Of a DNA stretch of 64,000 bases, positions 42,870-50,959 are shown in pieces; within the stretch, counting starts at the first letter, position 1, and every line of letters starts with the position of its first letter. Below the pieces are notes generated by a model that worked only from the letters and a program-made list of their open reading frames with translations, was not told the DNA's origin and did not search any database. The translations under genes were made by a program, and so were the position numbers. The stretch comes from an uncultured Prevotellaceae bacterium (GTDB taxonomy: Bacteria; Bacteroidota; Bacteroidia; Bacteroidales; Bacteroidaceae). Where the stretch lies: NCBI GenBank assembly GCA_900321425.1, contig ONWA01000015.1:1-64000 (forward strand). The letters run 5' to 3'.

Positions 42870-43331
42870 TTAAACAATACTTGCAGCATATTTAAAAGCC
42901 TCATCCCTAAATTGTGGTGTAGCCATTCCGACAAAATAGAATATTGTTATTGTCTCCCACTTGTTGTTAGAATAAAAAACCATCAAGTCTCCAGTGTCTT
43001 GTGTCTCTCCATTCTCATTGGTTATTCCACAAGTGCCATATCCTATAAATTGGGGATAATCTTCTATCTTCCAAATTTGTGTTCGGACTATGTAAGGGGG
43101 ATATTGCTTTAGTAAAGATTCCTCTTTCTTGTTGAAATTGGCTACAAATTGCCCTGCTATTGGTTGCAAGTTTCTCCCTTTCTTCCGTACTTGTGTAAAG
43201 CCATCAGGGGTAATGCCTACTCTATTGGGTAATAATCTTTCCCCACCAAAATAATAGTAACTTGATTTAGTACATTGTTTAAGTTGGTAGGTGCATACCC
43301 TCATCTGCTTTCTTATAAACTCATTCTCCAT
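42870..43331 (-). CDS. Unknown 153-residue element protein
   Basis: Not recognised. It has no signal peptide or membrane segment; several aromatic residues alternate in a beta-rich pattern (SSYYYFGGERLLPNRVGITP, WETITIFYFVGMATPQFRDE). ATG at 43331 overlaps the stop of the 101-residue gene by 11 bp, so the two are translationally coupled. Found only within the element, AT-rich like its neighbours. Confidence 0.6.
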   Translation of the reverse strand: MENEFIRKQMRVCTYQLKQCTKSSYYYFGGERLLPNRVGITPDGFTQVRKKGRNLQPIAGQFVANFNKKEESLLKQYPPYIVRTQIWKIEDYPQFIGYGTCGITNENGETQDTGDLMVFYSNNKWETITIFYFVGMATPQFRDEAFKYAASIV

Positions 43332-43626
43332 CCCACACCTCCTTTCGGTCTAATATTGATATTATCTTTCCTTTTGCAGCCTCATCCGTATAACCTAAGA
43401 TATGGTAGTACAAAATAAGTTCTTGTAGCAATACATCATCCCTTATTGGCTTAGATGATTTTTCGTATTTACCAAGTCTTGGGCTAATAGCACTACACAA
43501 GATAAGCCTTAAATCTTCCAACAGATAAGTTTTGGCACTTTGCCCTGCTGCCAATGGTGGCACACTTATACTTGCATATTCCTTTGCATCTGCAAGCATT
43601 CCATCTATAAAGTCTTTGGCATTCAT
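43321..43626 (-). CDS. Unknown 101-residue element protein
   Basis: Not recognised. Helical, mildly acidic, with a leucine-rich middle (TYLLEDLRLILCSAIS). It begins 13 bp after the helix-turn-helix gene with a good ribosome site (AAAGGAG) and overlaps the next gene by 11 bp. Probably part of one operon with both. Confidence 0.6.
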   Translation of the reverse strand: MNAKDFIDGMLADAKEYASISVPPLAAGQSAKTYLLEDLRLILCSAISPRLGKYEKSSKPIRDDVLLQELILYYHILGYTDEAAKGKIISILDRKEVWDGE

Positions 43627-43639
43627 AATTACTCCTTTC

Positions 43640-43887
43640 TTATTTTGAATTAATATAATGGTCTTGCATAAACTTGTCTAAATCCCCTCTCTTTACATAG
43701 ATTTTCCTGCCCACTTGGGTAAAAGGAATAATCCTTGTATCTCTGTAATGTTGCCAAGTCTTTTGGCTCACACCTAAGAGTTTCCTTGCTTCAGTAGATT
43801 CTATCCACTGGGCATTAAGTTCTTCACTACTCTTTACCCTTACAAGTTCCTTGAGTTCTTGCAGGTCTGATTTTTGTTGTAATCCAT
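43640..43887 (-). pseudogene. Helix-turn-helix (excisionase-like) gene with apparent 1-nt frameshift
   Basis: The frame ending TAA at 43640-43642 reads KELVRVKSSEELNAQWIEST, then EARKLLGVSQKTWQHYRDTR, IIPFTQVGRKIYVKRGDLD: a MerR-type helix-turn-helix of the HTH_17/excisionase group. No ATG, GTG or TTG opens this frame before the domain. The natural ATG at 43887 (MDYNK) is in another frame and would join it if the A-run at 43871-43875 (minus strand) had six bases instead of five. Such genes usually regulate excision or the rep operon. A minus-strand TACCTTTG at 43934-43941 is its likely -7 element. Either a true mutation, slippage at the A-run, or a sequence error. Confidence 0.6.
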
Positions 43888-44007
43888 AACCTTTGTAAAT
43901 TTAAAATGAAATAATATAATTTCTTTTTCAATGCAAAGGTAGTAGGATTTCTTTAAGGCTTTTGGGGAAGAAAAAGGGAAAAGCAAGTAACTTTTCCCCA
44001 AATGGCT

Positions 44008-44763
44008 TTATCTTGTGAAATATGGCTTAACTAAATCATACTTTTCTTTCCTATTCAAAATATAGTCTTTCCTATTAAAAAGCCCTATTTGGCTTAAAAC
44101 ATCATAGATAAATGCTCCAGCCTTAACATTGTACTTTTCCCCTTGAATAATACTACAAAGCCATTCCACTGCATTGTTCTTTTTATACTTGTTGAGGAAT
44201 TGTTTTTGTACGGAGTAAAGAAATTCTTTTTGTTCTTTAGGATGTTTGGAGGATATATAATTATCAAATTCCTTTTTTAGTTTGGTTTTATTTACTCTTT
44301 TGGGCAAATCCATAAAGCCAATATTAGAAACTATGTCTTGTAAGAAAGTTGCAAGGTTCTCTCTCATCAAATCACTCTTAACTTTAAACTCTTTGGTAGG
44401 GATATTTAATTTTACCATAATGGCAATATTTGCCAAATCAAGAAAGTAATTACATTGTTCTTGGTATGGCTTAATATCATCCTTAAAAACATCATAGTTA
44501 TCTTCAAACTTGGAGTAATCTAAAGCAATGTCATATTTATTTGCATATCCCTGTAGCCACAAAAAGGTTTGCTTCCTTTCATCTTCAAGTCTATCAAGCA
44601 TAATAGCAAGGTATTCCATTTGCCTCTCATTAGGCAAACCTATAAAATCATTATCTTTGTCTAAGACTGACAAATTGCCCTTAACTTCATCCACTTGTTT
44701 TGTTAGTTCCCTTTGGAATGTAACAAGGGCTTGTACCCCTTTCTTTTTATCCTCATTTTCCAT
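44008..44763 (-). CDS. Unknown 251-residue element protein
   Basis: Not recognised. Mostly helical, highly charged, with a likely coiled coil near the start (QRELTKQVDEVKGNLSVLDK) and a Lys-rich C-terminal half (KRVNKTKLKKEFDNYISSKH). It begins 8 bp after the integrase stop and is probably co-transcribed with it. Genes right after integrases in Bacteroidetes elements often have excision or mobilisation functions, but I see no motif to support that here. Confidence 0.6.
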   Translation of the reverse strand: MENEDKKKGVQALVTFQRELTKQVDEVKGNLSVLDKDNDFIGLPNERQMEYLAIMLDRLEDERKQTFLWLQGYANKYDIALDYSKFEDNYDVFKDDIKPYQEQCNYFLDLANIAIMVKLNIPTKEFKVKSDLMRENLATFLQDIVSNIGFMDLPKRVNKTKLKKEFDNYISSKHPKEQKEFLYSVQKQFLNKYKKNNAVEWLCSIIQGEKYNVKAGAFIYDVLSQIGLFNRKDYILNRKEKYDLVKPYFTR

Positions 44764-44770
44764 AGCACAA

Positions 44771-46168
44771 TTACTTTACAGATAACTTTTCAAGTACCCT
44801 TTTCAATAGTTCGGGATTTACCCCTTGCAGTTGTTTCAATAGCATTTCCTCATCATCTTTCTTAAAGATGGTGTCAAGGGCTGCATCATTCTGTTGTGTG
44901 TCAAAATCTCCCATATATTTTTGTGTGGTAGATAGATTTGTATGTGCAAGTAAGGCTTTCACTTCTAAATTGTCTATTCCTGCATCTTTTGCAGCCTTAG
45001 CAAATGAATGTCGGCTAATATGGAATGATATTCTTTTTTCCAATCCTGCTAACTTTTGTATCTTAGCAAGTTCCTTGTTTATAAGTGCATTTTTAGCCCC
45101 AATCACTTCAAACATTCTTTTCTTTAGGTCGGATGGCATTGTGTCTTTTTGCTCTTGTGTGATATACTTGCACCATTGTTCACTATCATCAAGCAATGGG
45201 AAAATGTAGTCAGTGGGCTTTGCACCCTCTTTCTTATAATATGCCAATATATCAATGGCAGGCTGCACAAGTTTCAAATCCCTAACTTTGTGATTCTTCC
45301 CCATCTGATAGTTTAATCTTCCCTCTTGGGTAATGTTGCACCATCTTAGTTGTATAAGGTCTCCTGCTCTGATTCCAGCACAATAGAAAGAAAAGAAAAA
45401 GTAATTACGGCAATGCCAAATCAAACTTCCCTCTTGCAAATCAAGTGCCTTGATGGTGTCTAATTCTACTGCATCTAACTTTTCCTTTTCGGTCTTTAGT
45501 GAGCCATATTTGAACTTCATAAATGGGTTTTGTTCGGGCTTCATCTTATCATCTATTGTGATAGCCCTATTTACTAAGGTCTTGAAGATATTAAACACTA
45601 CTGCAATAGTGTTTTGGTGCAACAGTTGTTCTGGGTGTCTTTCATTGGGTAGTTTATGCAGGAATGCATCAAACTTAGAAAGAAAGGATGGTGTTAGTTC
45701 GGAAAAAAGTAAATCACTTTTCTTTATGCTCTTTAGGTATGTTTCCAGTTTATTGCAGAAGCCATTATACTTTTTCCAATTCCTTATGCCTCCTGCATCA
45801 TAGATGGCTTGTGTTCGGTCTTTGGCATATTGTAGGAATGATTCCGTAATATCCCCTGACTTTACTTTTTCAATAATGTTTCCTGCTGATGCATTACCAT
45901 CTTCTTTTAGTTCAAGGTAGGTGTCTTTGTACCTTTGCAGAATGCCAAGAAGCATATCATTATACACACTTGCATTGTGGAATGTGTCTCTAAAATGCTT
46001 GTAGCCTTTAGCCTTTTGATTCCAATCTGCTTTCTTAACTTCTAACTCTGTCTTTACCCTCTTTGTTTTCCTATCCCTTGTAATACGGAGCATTACGGGA
46101 TAGAAACCAAATCTGTTGGGATGGTTGGCTAACATAAAGCCAAATGTTGTGTTTCCTTTGTTTGCCAT
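44771..46168 (-). CDS. Tyrosine recombinase (integrase)
   Basis: A 465-residue phage-type integrase. The N-terminus is the arm-binding type seen in Bacteroidetes (FYPVMLRITRDRKTKRVKTE), the SAM-like core-binding part lies at about 105-210, and the catalytic domain follows with the first Arg in YCAGIRAGDLIQLRW, HISRHSFAKAAKDAG (HxxR) and the Tyr in STTQKYMGDFD. It should integrate and excise the element at the 28-bp repeats. Promoter elements at 46195-46224 overlap the arm-type repeats, so it may repress itself. Confidence 0.95.
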   Translation of the reverse strand: MANKGNTTFGFMLANHPNRFGFYPVMLRITRDRKTKRVKTELEVKKADWNQKAKGYKHFRDTFHNASVYNDMLLGILQRYKDTYLELKEDGNASAGNIIEKVKSGDITESFLQYAKDRTQAIYDAGGIRNWKKYNGFCNKLETYLKSIKKSDLLFSELTPSFLSKFDAFLHKLPNERHPEQLLHQNTIAVVFNIFKTLVNRAITIDDKMKPEQNPFMKFKYGSLKTEKEKLDAVELDTIKALDLQEGSLIWHCRNYFFFSFYCAGIRAGDLIQLRWCNITQEGRLNYQMGKNHKVRDLKLVQPAIDILAYYKKEGAKPTDYIFPLLDDSEQWCKYITQEQKDTMPSDLKKRMFEVIGAKNALINKELAKIQKLAGLEKRISFHISRHSFAKAAKDAGIDNLEVKALLAHTNLSTTQKYMGDFDTQQNDAALDTIFKKDDEEMLLKQLQGVNPELLKRVLEKLSVK

Positions 46169-46194
46169 AACTAATTAAATTAAATATCCAAGTG

Positions 46195-46224
46195 CAAAGT
46201 TACAAAAAATATTGTTTGGTGCAA
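46195..46224 (-). promoter_or_regulatory. Integrase promoter
   Basis: Minus-strand TTG (CAA 46222-46224), 19 nt, TAACTTTG (CAAAGTTA 46195-46202). The -33 element lies inside the first arm-type repeat (46216-46226). Confidence 0.75.
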
Positions 46225-46250
46225 CAATTTGGTGCAACATTGGTGCAACA
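46216..46250 (+). repeat. Right arm-type repeats, three copies of TTGGTGCAACA
   Basis: Copies at 46216-46226, 46229-46239 and 46240-46250, same orientation as the left pair at 41369-41390. Confidence 0.85.
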
Positions 46251-46251
46251 A

Positions 46252-46283
46252 TTTGGTTATTTTAATACTTTTCATTACCTTTG
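46252..46283 (+). promoter_or_regulatory. Outward promoter reading across attR
   Basis: TTTG at 46252-46255, 20 nt, TACCTTTG at 46276-46283. The transcript would run from about 46290 through the right repeat to the terminator at 46398. No coding region fits. Confidence 0.65.
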
Positions 46284-46367
46284 CATTGATTGTATAAAGT
46301 TATAAAAGCCTATAAACAAAGGATTTGCAGATAGTTTATAAAATAGTTGAATATAATATTTGTAGTT

Positions 46368-46395
46368 CGGCTCTGGGTACAAGGCTTAAAAGCAA
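46368..46395 (+). repeat. Right attachment repeat (attR), 28 bp
   Basis: Identical to 41299-41326. It carries only the last 12 bases of the tRNA. Confidence 0.9.
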
Positions 46396-46397
46396 CG

Positions 46398-46433
46398 AAG
46401 AGGATGTGTCTATTTTGACACACCCTCTTTATT
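46398..46433. terminator. Original tRNA-Leu terminator
   Basis: AAGAGG 46398-46403 plus TGTGTC 46405-46410 pair with GACACA 46417-46422 plus CCTCTT 46424-46429, one A-C mismatch, followed by TATTAATTATT. It also faces the end of the epimerase/dehydratase gene at 46451. Confidence 0.8.
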
Positions 46434-46450
46434 AATTATTGTGTAGTAAA

Positions 46451-48370
46451 CTATTCGTGATCTAACTGCTCATAGACGGAATTGTTGGATTTGTATTCTG
46501 GCACGATTTCCTTCATCTTCTTTACCGTGTTCATATCGTTATAGGCCTTGGCTATAGCCACGAGCTCATCAATATCCTTGCTCACCTGCTGGAAGTCGTA
46601 CTCACGTACCTGAGCGATACGGATCTTTTCGTGGAACGACGGCTTGGTGCCTTCGAGTTCGTTGAGCACTTCCTCGTAGAGCTTCTCGCCTGGACGAAGA
46701 CCGGTGAACTTGATCTCTACATTCTTGGCACCCGACAACTGAATCATACGCTTGGCGAGATCGGCAATCTTGACAGGTTGTCCCATATCGAAGACGAATA
46801 TCTCACCGCCATTTCCCTTCGTACCCGCTTCGAGCACGAGTTTACAGGCCTCGGGGATGAGCATGAAGAAACGCACGATACGCTCATCGGTAACGGTGAC
46901 AGGACCGCCCTTGCGAATCTGCTCACGGAACAAGGGGATAACGGATCCGTTGGAGCCGAGTACATTACCAAAGCGAGTCGTGACAAACTGGGTAGTGGAT
47001 TGCGTCTTACTGAGGCTCTGTACATAGATTTCACAAATACGCTTGGAGCAACCCATCACGTTGGTGGGGTTGACAGCCTTGTCGGTAGACACCATCACAA
47101 ACTTCTTGACGCCATATTTCACACTGAGGTCAGCAATCACCTTGGTTCCGTAAATATTATTCAGCACCGCCTCACTGGGGTTATCCTCCATCATCGGCAC
47201 ATGCTTATAGGCAGCAGCATGAAACACATAATCAGGACGATACTTACTGAAGATGGTATTCATACGAGTCACACGATCGATACTGGTGACAATGGTGTCG
47301 GCATCAATATCAGGGAAGTCGTTTTTCATCATCAGACGAATGTCGTGCTGCGGTGTCTCAGCCTGATCGATGAGAATCATCTTCTGCGGACGATAGACAG
47401 CTATCTGACGAACAATCTCCGAACCGATGCTACCAGCAGATCCTGTAATGAGTACACGCTTACCTGTGAGCTGAGCACCCACGGACTCCATATCGACATG
47501 AATCTCCTGACGGGGCAAAAGGTCCTCAACCGATACCTCGTGAAGTTGCATGCCCATGACATCCTGCTCCGTCAACTGATTATCCTTGATGCTGGCCTCC
47601 CTAACTCCCTGAGCCATGAAAATCTTACAGCCTGCACCGATTAATATATTCTGTATCTCCTGATTGTTACGGAACTCTTCAACACGCAGAGGACTCACCA
47701 AGACGGCCTCAATCCGCTTCTCAGCAATAACAGCTGGCAGATTGCTGTCAATGTTATACACCCGCTTACCCATCAATAACATGTGGTCAGCACGTTTGTC
47801 ATGAGAGATGAAACCTTCCAGACGGAAACGACGGGGACGTTGCGAATTGATATTCTTAGCCAGACCTACACCACCCGACAAAGCTCCATAAATGAGTACA
47901 CGCATACAGCGATTAGCTGGCAACGACACATCGTAAAGGGCTTTGATGAGCACACGGACACCCCACATAGCTGCCGTAGAAACAACGAACATCGTCAGAA
48001 TCTGAGACTGGGTGAAAGCCGATAACGCATCAATGTCCAAATACTCAAAAATCCAGGATGAGATAAGGGCAATCGCAAACGTCAACCCATTGGCATAGGC
48101 TACGTTTAACAAGTCGACAAATGACGAGAAACGAACAATACCTGAATAGGTGGAAAACACTCTCGCTCCTATCAAACTAAAGAGCACATACATCAACAAT
48201 GTATATGTAATCTCAAAACGATGCTCGATTAAAACACCTGTTCTGCGAAAGATCCAATAAGTAAGGACACCCGCTAAGAAAACAATCACACTATCGGCAA
48301 TTAAAACACACCAATAGGGAAGTGCATTCTTGGAGAAGTACCAATGAAGAATTCCTCGAACCGGATTCAT
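46451..48370 (-). CDS. WbpM/CapD-type nucleoside-diphosphate sugar dehydratase
   Basis: A 639-residue protein with four N-terminal membrane helices (about 18-130), a first Rossmann-like part (RVLIYGALSGGVGLAKNI) and an SDR domain with TGSAGSIGSEIVRQI near residue 311. In place of the usual Tyr the catalytic region reads VMVSTDKAVNPTNVMGCSKR, as in the WbpM/FlaA1 group (M-x3-K). These enzymes make 4-keto-6-deoxy sugars (UDP-GlcNAc 4,6-dehydratase) for capsule or O-glycans. A minus-strand TACCTTTG at 48402-48409 is its likely -7 element; a -33 is not clear. A tract of ten C lies about 80 bp further upstream. Confidence 0.9.
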   Translation of the reverse strand: MNPVRGILHWYFSKNALPYWCVLIADSVIVFLAGVLTYWIFRRTGVLIEHRFEITYTLLMYVLFSLIGARVFSTYSGIVRFSSFVDLLNVAYANGLTFAIALISSWIFEYLDIDALSAFTQSQILTMFVVSTAAMWGVRVLIKALYDVSLPANRCMRVLIYGALSGGVGLAKNINSQRPRRFRLEGFISHDKRADHMLLMGKRVYNIDSNLPAVIAEKRIEAVLVSPLRVEEFRNNQEIQNILIGAGCKIFMAQGVREASIKDNQLTEQDVMGMQLHEVSVEDLLPRQEIHVDMESVGAQLTGKRVLITGSAGSIGSEIVRQIAVYRPQKMILIDQAETPQHDIRLMMKNDFPDIDADTIVTSIDRVTRMNTIFSKYRPDYVFHAAAYKHVPMMEDNPSEAVLNNIYGTKVIADLSVKYGVKKFVMVSTDKAVNPTNVMGCSKRICEIYVQSLSKTQSTTQFVTTRFGNVLGSNGSVIPLFREQIRKGGPVTVTDERIVRFFMLIPEACKLVLEAGTKGNGGEIFVFDMGQPVKIADLAKRMIQLSGAKNVEIKFTGLRPGEKLYEEVLNELEGTKPSFHEKIRIAQVREYDFQQVSKDIDELVAIAKAYNDMNTVKKMKEIVPEYKSNNSVYEQLDHE

Positions 48371-48488
48371 ATTATATATTTTATATTACACACTTTGGAT
48401 GCAAAGGTACACATTATTTAATAATAAACACATTTTTTTAAAAAAATAATGACAGAAACACGAGATTTTTCTTTAAGTGTCAGTTTTA

Positions 48489-48498
48489 CCCCCCCCCC
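48489..48498. repeat. Tract of ten C
   Basis: An uninterrupted homopolymer of ten C in the plus strand, between the promoter of the dehydratase gene and the promoter at 48572. Such tracts are unstable in replication; whether this one affects expression is unknown. Confidence 0.9.
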
Positions 48499-48571
48499 AT
48501 TGTGTTCGCACACAAAAATTTGATATAAGTCAAGACAAAGACCGTTTTTGATATGTTTTCGGGAAAAATTG

Positions 48572-48602
48572 TTGGAAGGTGACGAAAATCACCTTACCTT
48601 TG
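48572..48602 (+). promoter_or_regulatory. Promoter of an orphan RNA candidate
   Basis: TTG at 48572-48574, 20 nt, TACCTTTG at 48595-48602, with no coding region downstream on this strand. Confidence 0.75.
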
Positions 48603-48608
48603 CATCGT

Positions 48609-48820
48609 CAAAAGTAAATAGATTGTTTTAGGTTAGTAGTAAGTTTTTAGTTTTAGGTTTTAGTTATTGGTAAAAGATTAGTTTTAGTCAGTAGGTTATT
48701 GTTAAGGTAAAAGATTGAATAAAAGGATAACAAGACGGAGCAGAGGCTCCTTATTTTAAGAAAGTAATAGAATTCAATAACCAAGCAGTCCTCGGAAGTG
48801 ATTCCTGGGGCTGTTTTTTT
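48609..48820 (+). ncRNA. Orphan RNA candidate of about 130-210 nt
   Basis: Between the promoter and the end of the convergent btuC gene there is no frame of note. The 5' half is rich in ttttag and ggttagt repeats (48627-48720). Two hairpins follow: GGAGC 48737-48741 with GCTCC 48746-48750 then TTATTTT, and a longer one at 48786-48813 (CAG...CTG with GGAA/TTCC inside) then seven T. The region from 48371 to 48818 holds nothing else than this, the C tract and the promoters. No known RNA family recognised. Confidence 0.45.
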
Positions 48821-49841
48821 ATGCATTGCCCCTCACACCTCGGGTAATGACATAGATAATGACAGGGGCACCAATCAACGGGGTAACCGCATTCAGAGGA
48901 ATGACACCCGACTCACCAGGAAAGAAACAGACAAGATTACAGAACAGGGCCACCACACTACCGGTAAGCATTGTGGTAGGTAACAAGGTACGATGGTTGT
49001 CGGTAGCGAACAACAGACGGGCAATATGAGGGACGGCCAAACCGATAAAGGTCACAGGACCACAGAATGCCGTTGTGATGGCGGTAAGCAGACCGGTAAC
49101 TATTAGCAGCGCATTGCGCACCCGTATGATATTCACACCAAGATTCTCCGCATAATGATCACCCAGCAACAGCGCATTAAGGGGTTTGATAAGCATGAAG
49201 GCACCCATTAAACCCAACAGAGTGATAGATGCAAATGTTGGCATATGATCCATGGATACCCCAGAGAAACTACCCATCCCCCACACCATATACGACTTAA
49301 CACCCTCGTCAGTAGCAAAGAAATTAAGTAAGGAGATGGCAGAGTTGGCCATAAAACCGATCATAATACCAATAATCAACAACATCACATGATTGCGTAC
49401 GAGAGTAGAGAAGAAAAAGATGACTGCCATCACAGCCATCGCGCCGATGAATGCAGCAATCAGCACAGCAATAAATCCTGTCACATTCGTACTTCCTATC
49501 GACAGACTGCCTCCTAACAACAACATCACCAAAGCGACACCTAGACCAGCGCCACTATTCACACCAAAGATACTGGGACCAGCCAAAGGATTACGGAAAG
49601 CTGTCTGCAACAGGAGTCCACTCGTAGCCAACGCTCCGCCACACAATAATGCCGTAATGGCCTGAGGCAATCTCGACTCCAGTATAATATACTGCCAACT
49701 CGACTTGCTTGACTCACCGCCCAAGAGGATACTGAAGACTTCATCAGCAGGAATCTGCACCGACCCCATCAGTAGGTTAGCGAGGAAAAGAGCAACGATA
49801 AGCCCTCCCAATAACAGAAAATAGAGAAATTCCTTCCTCAT
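48819..49841 (-). CDS. btuC: ABC transporter permease, FecCD/BtuC family
   Basis: A 340-residue integral membrane permease of the FecCD family, with LPQAITALLCGGALATSGLL near residue 55 and the typical FGVNSGAGLGVALVMLLLGG and GPVTFIGLAVPHIARLLF segments. It is the last gene of a minus-strand operon btuB-btuG-btuF-btuC, overlapping the binding protein gene by 4 bp. By context the substrate is cobalamin; the same family also serves siderophores. A gene for the ATPase partner is not found next to it. Confidence 0.85.
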   Translation of the reverse strand: MRKEFLYFLLLGGLIVALFLANLLMGSVQIPADEVFSILLGGESSKSSWQYIILESRLPQAITALLCGGALATSGLLLQTAFRNPLAGPSIFGVNSGAGLGVALVMLLLGGSLSIGSTNVTGFIAVLIAAFIGAMAVMAVIFFFSTLVRNHVMLLIIGIMIGFMANSAISLLNFFATDEGVKSYMVWGMGSFSGVSMDHMPTFASITLLGLMGAFMLIKPLNALLLGDHYAENLGVNIIRVRNALLIVTGLLTAITTAFCGPVTFIGLAVPHIARLLFATDNHRTLLPTTMLTGSVVALFCNLVCFFPGESGVIPLNAVTPLIGAPVIIYVITRGVRGNA

Positions 49842-50959
49842 TGCAATAACTCGTAATAGCGGAGAGGAGGAAGGTTAGGAAGATCCGGATGACAAATCCG
49901 GATGAAATCAGAAAGGAGATAGTCTGGCCGGAATGGCGTCTGCTCATAAAAGAGCGACCGTTCGACATTGCAGCCATAAACCTGTCGACGGGAGAATGCT
50001 GACAACTGACGATAGCCGGTATACTCGTTGAGTAATTCCTGAAGACTCATCGTGTGGTCGCTGCTATAGCGATAGAGCCACACCTCCGAGTCGGCTCCTC
50101 GTTCGAGCACCGTCTCGAAGGGTAACGAAAGACTGCCACTATGGGTATCACCAGCCCATGGATAGCGACCTCCGGCATCCTGAATCATCTGTCCAATGGT
50201 GCTCTGACCACCTGGGACATACCATACGCTACCCACCATCTTGTCAATGAGTACCGAACGACCCTTACCAGCTTCCTGTGCGCGTAGCTTCAACGACTGA
50301 TAACAGCTGTCAACAACAGCAAAAAGACTGTCTGTCTGCCGTTCTTCACCCAACAACATACCATAGAAACGCATCCACTCAGCACGTGCCAAAGGCGAGG
50401 TCTCCATATACTCGGCACACTCCACCAAAGGGACATCCAATTCTTCTACTTTCCCGTAACCACCACTGTTTTCAAAGGGAGAGAGGAGAATCACCTCGGG
50501 CTTCAGTTCCATCATCTTCTCCACCACAGGACTGAGACCATTGCCACAGTCGACAATCTCACCGGCACTCACCCGTTGATGAATTGCAGGAATTTTTATG
50601 TACTTCAAATCAGCAACACCAACAATACGATTTTCAACACCCAAAGAAGTAAACAGCGAACAGTGGACGGTAGTAAACACACAGGCTCGTTGGATGGGGG
50701 TACGTATGAGCGTTCCTTCAGGAAGGACCTGAGGCAAGGGGTGGTGACGAGGAACGAGGACGTAAGTATGCAACACCCTACCCTCTTTCCACGGATTACG
50801 TATGGTGGCTACAGTATAACCATCGTACCTAACAACCGTCAGCAGCGAAGAATAGCGAAAAGTGACCGTATCGCCACCTTCCTGTCGACCATCGGTCTGA
50901 CGACCACAGGAAGATAGCCATACGGCCATCCATAGAACTATTAGAACGAGCCTAATCAT
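49838..50959 (-). CDS. btuF: Periplasmic-side binding lipoprotein, BtuF/FepB type
   Basis: A 373-residue substrate-binding protein. From ATG at 50959 it has a lipoprotein signal ending LSSC (Cys at residue 18), while a 12-codon longer start at 50995 would spoil it. The clamshell fold shows in SLGVENRIVGVADLKYIKIP and LKPEVILLSPFENSG, with RSVLIDKMVGSVWYVPGGQS in the second lobe. It hands the substrate to the permease. Its start overlaps the stop of the upstream beta-propeller gene by 8 bp. Cobalamin is inferred from the operon. Confidence 0.8.
   Translation of the reverse strand: MIRLVLIVLWMAVWLSSCGRQTDGRQEGGDTVTFRYSSLLTVVRYDGYTVATIRNPWKEGRVLHTYVLVPRHHPLPQVLPEGTLIRTPIQRACVFTTVHCSLFTSLGVENRIVGVADLKYIKIPAIHQRVSAGEIVDCGNGLSPVVEKMMELKPEVILLSPFENSGGYGKVEELDVPLVECAEYMETSPLARAEWMRFYGMLLGEERQTDSLFAVVDSCYQSLKLRAQEAGKGRSVLIDKMVGSVWYVPGGQSTIGQMIQDAGGRYPWAGDTHSGSLSLPFETVLERGADSEVWLYRYSSDHTMSLQELLNEYTGYRQLSAFSRRQVYGCNVERSLFYEQTPFRPDYLLSDFIRICHPDLPNLPPLRYYELLQ

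Larger units (their letters stand above)
41299..46395. mobile_element. Integrative element in tRNA-Leu(CAA), about 5.1 kb
   Basis: Bounded by identical 28-bp direct repeats (41299-41326, 46368-46395), the left one part of an intact tRNA gene. Inside are, all on the minus strand, a tyrosine recombinase at the right end, an unknown 251-residue protein, a helix-turn-helix gene, two unknown genes, a 39-codon ORF and a Rep-like gene. It is clearly AT-richer than its surroundings. No relaxase, conjugation, capsid or cargo gene is recognised. It may be a cryptic integrated plasmid or phage satellite; oriT and packaging signals cannot be seen by eye. Confidence 0.9.

Noticed and set aside
46631..47644. 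337-codon plus-strand frame
   Set aside because: It is fully opposite the WbpM/CapD-type gene, which has clear catalytic motifs.
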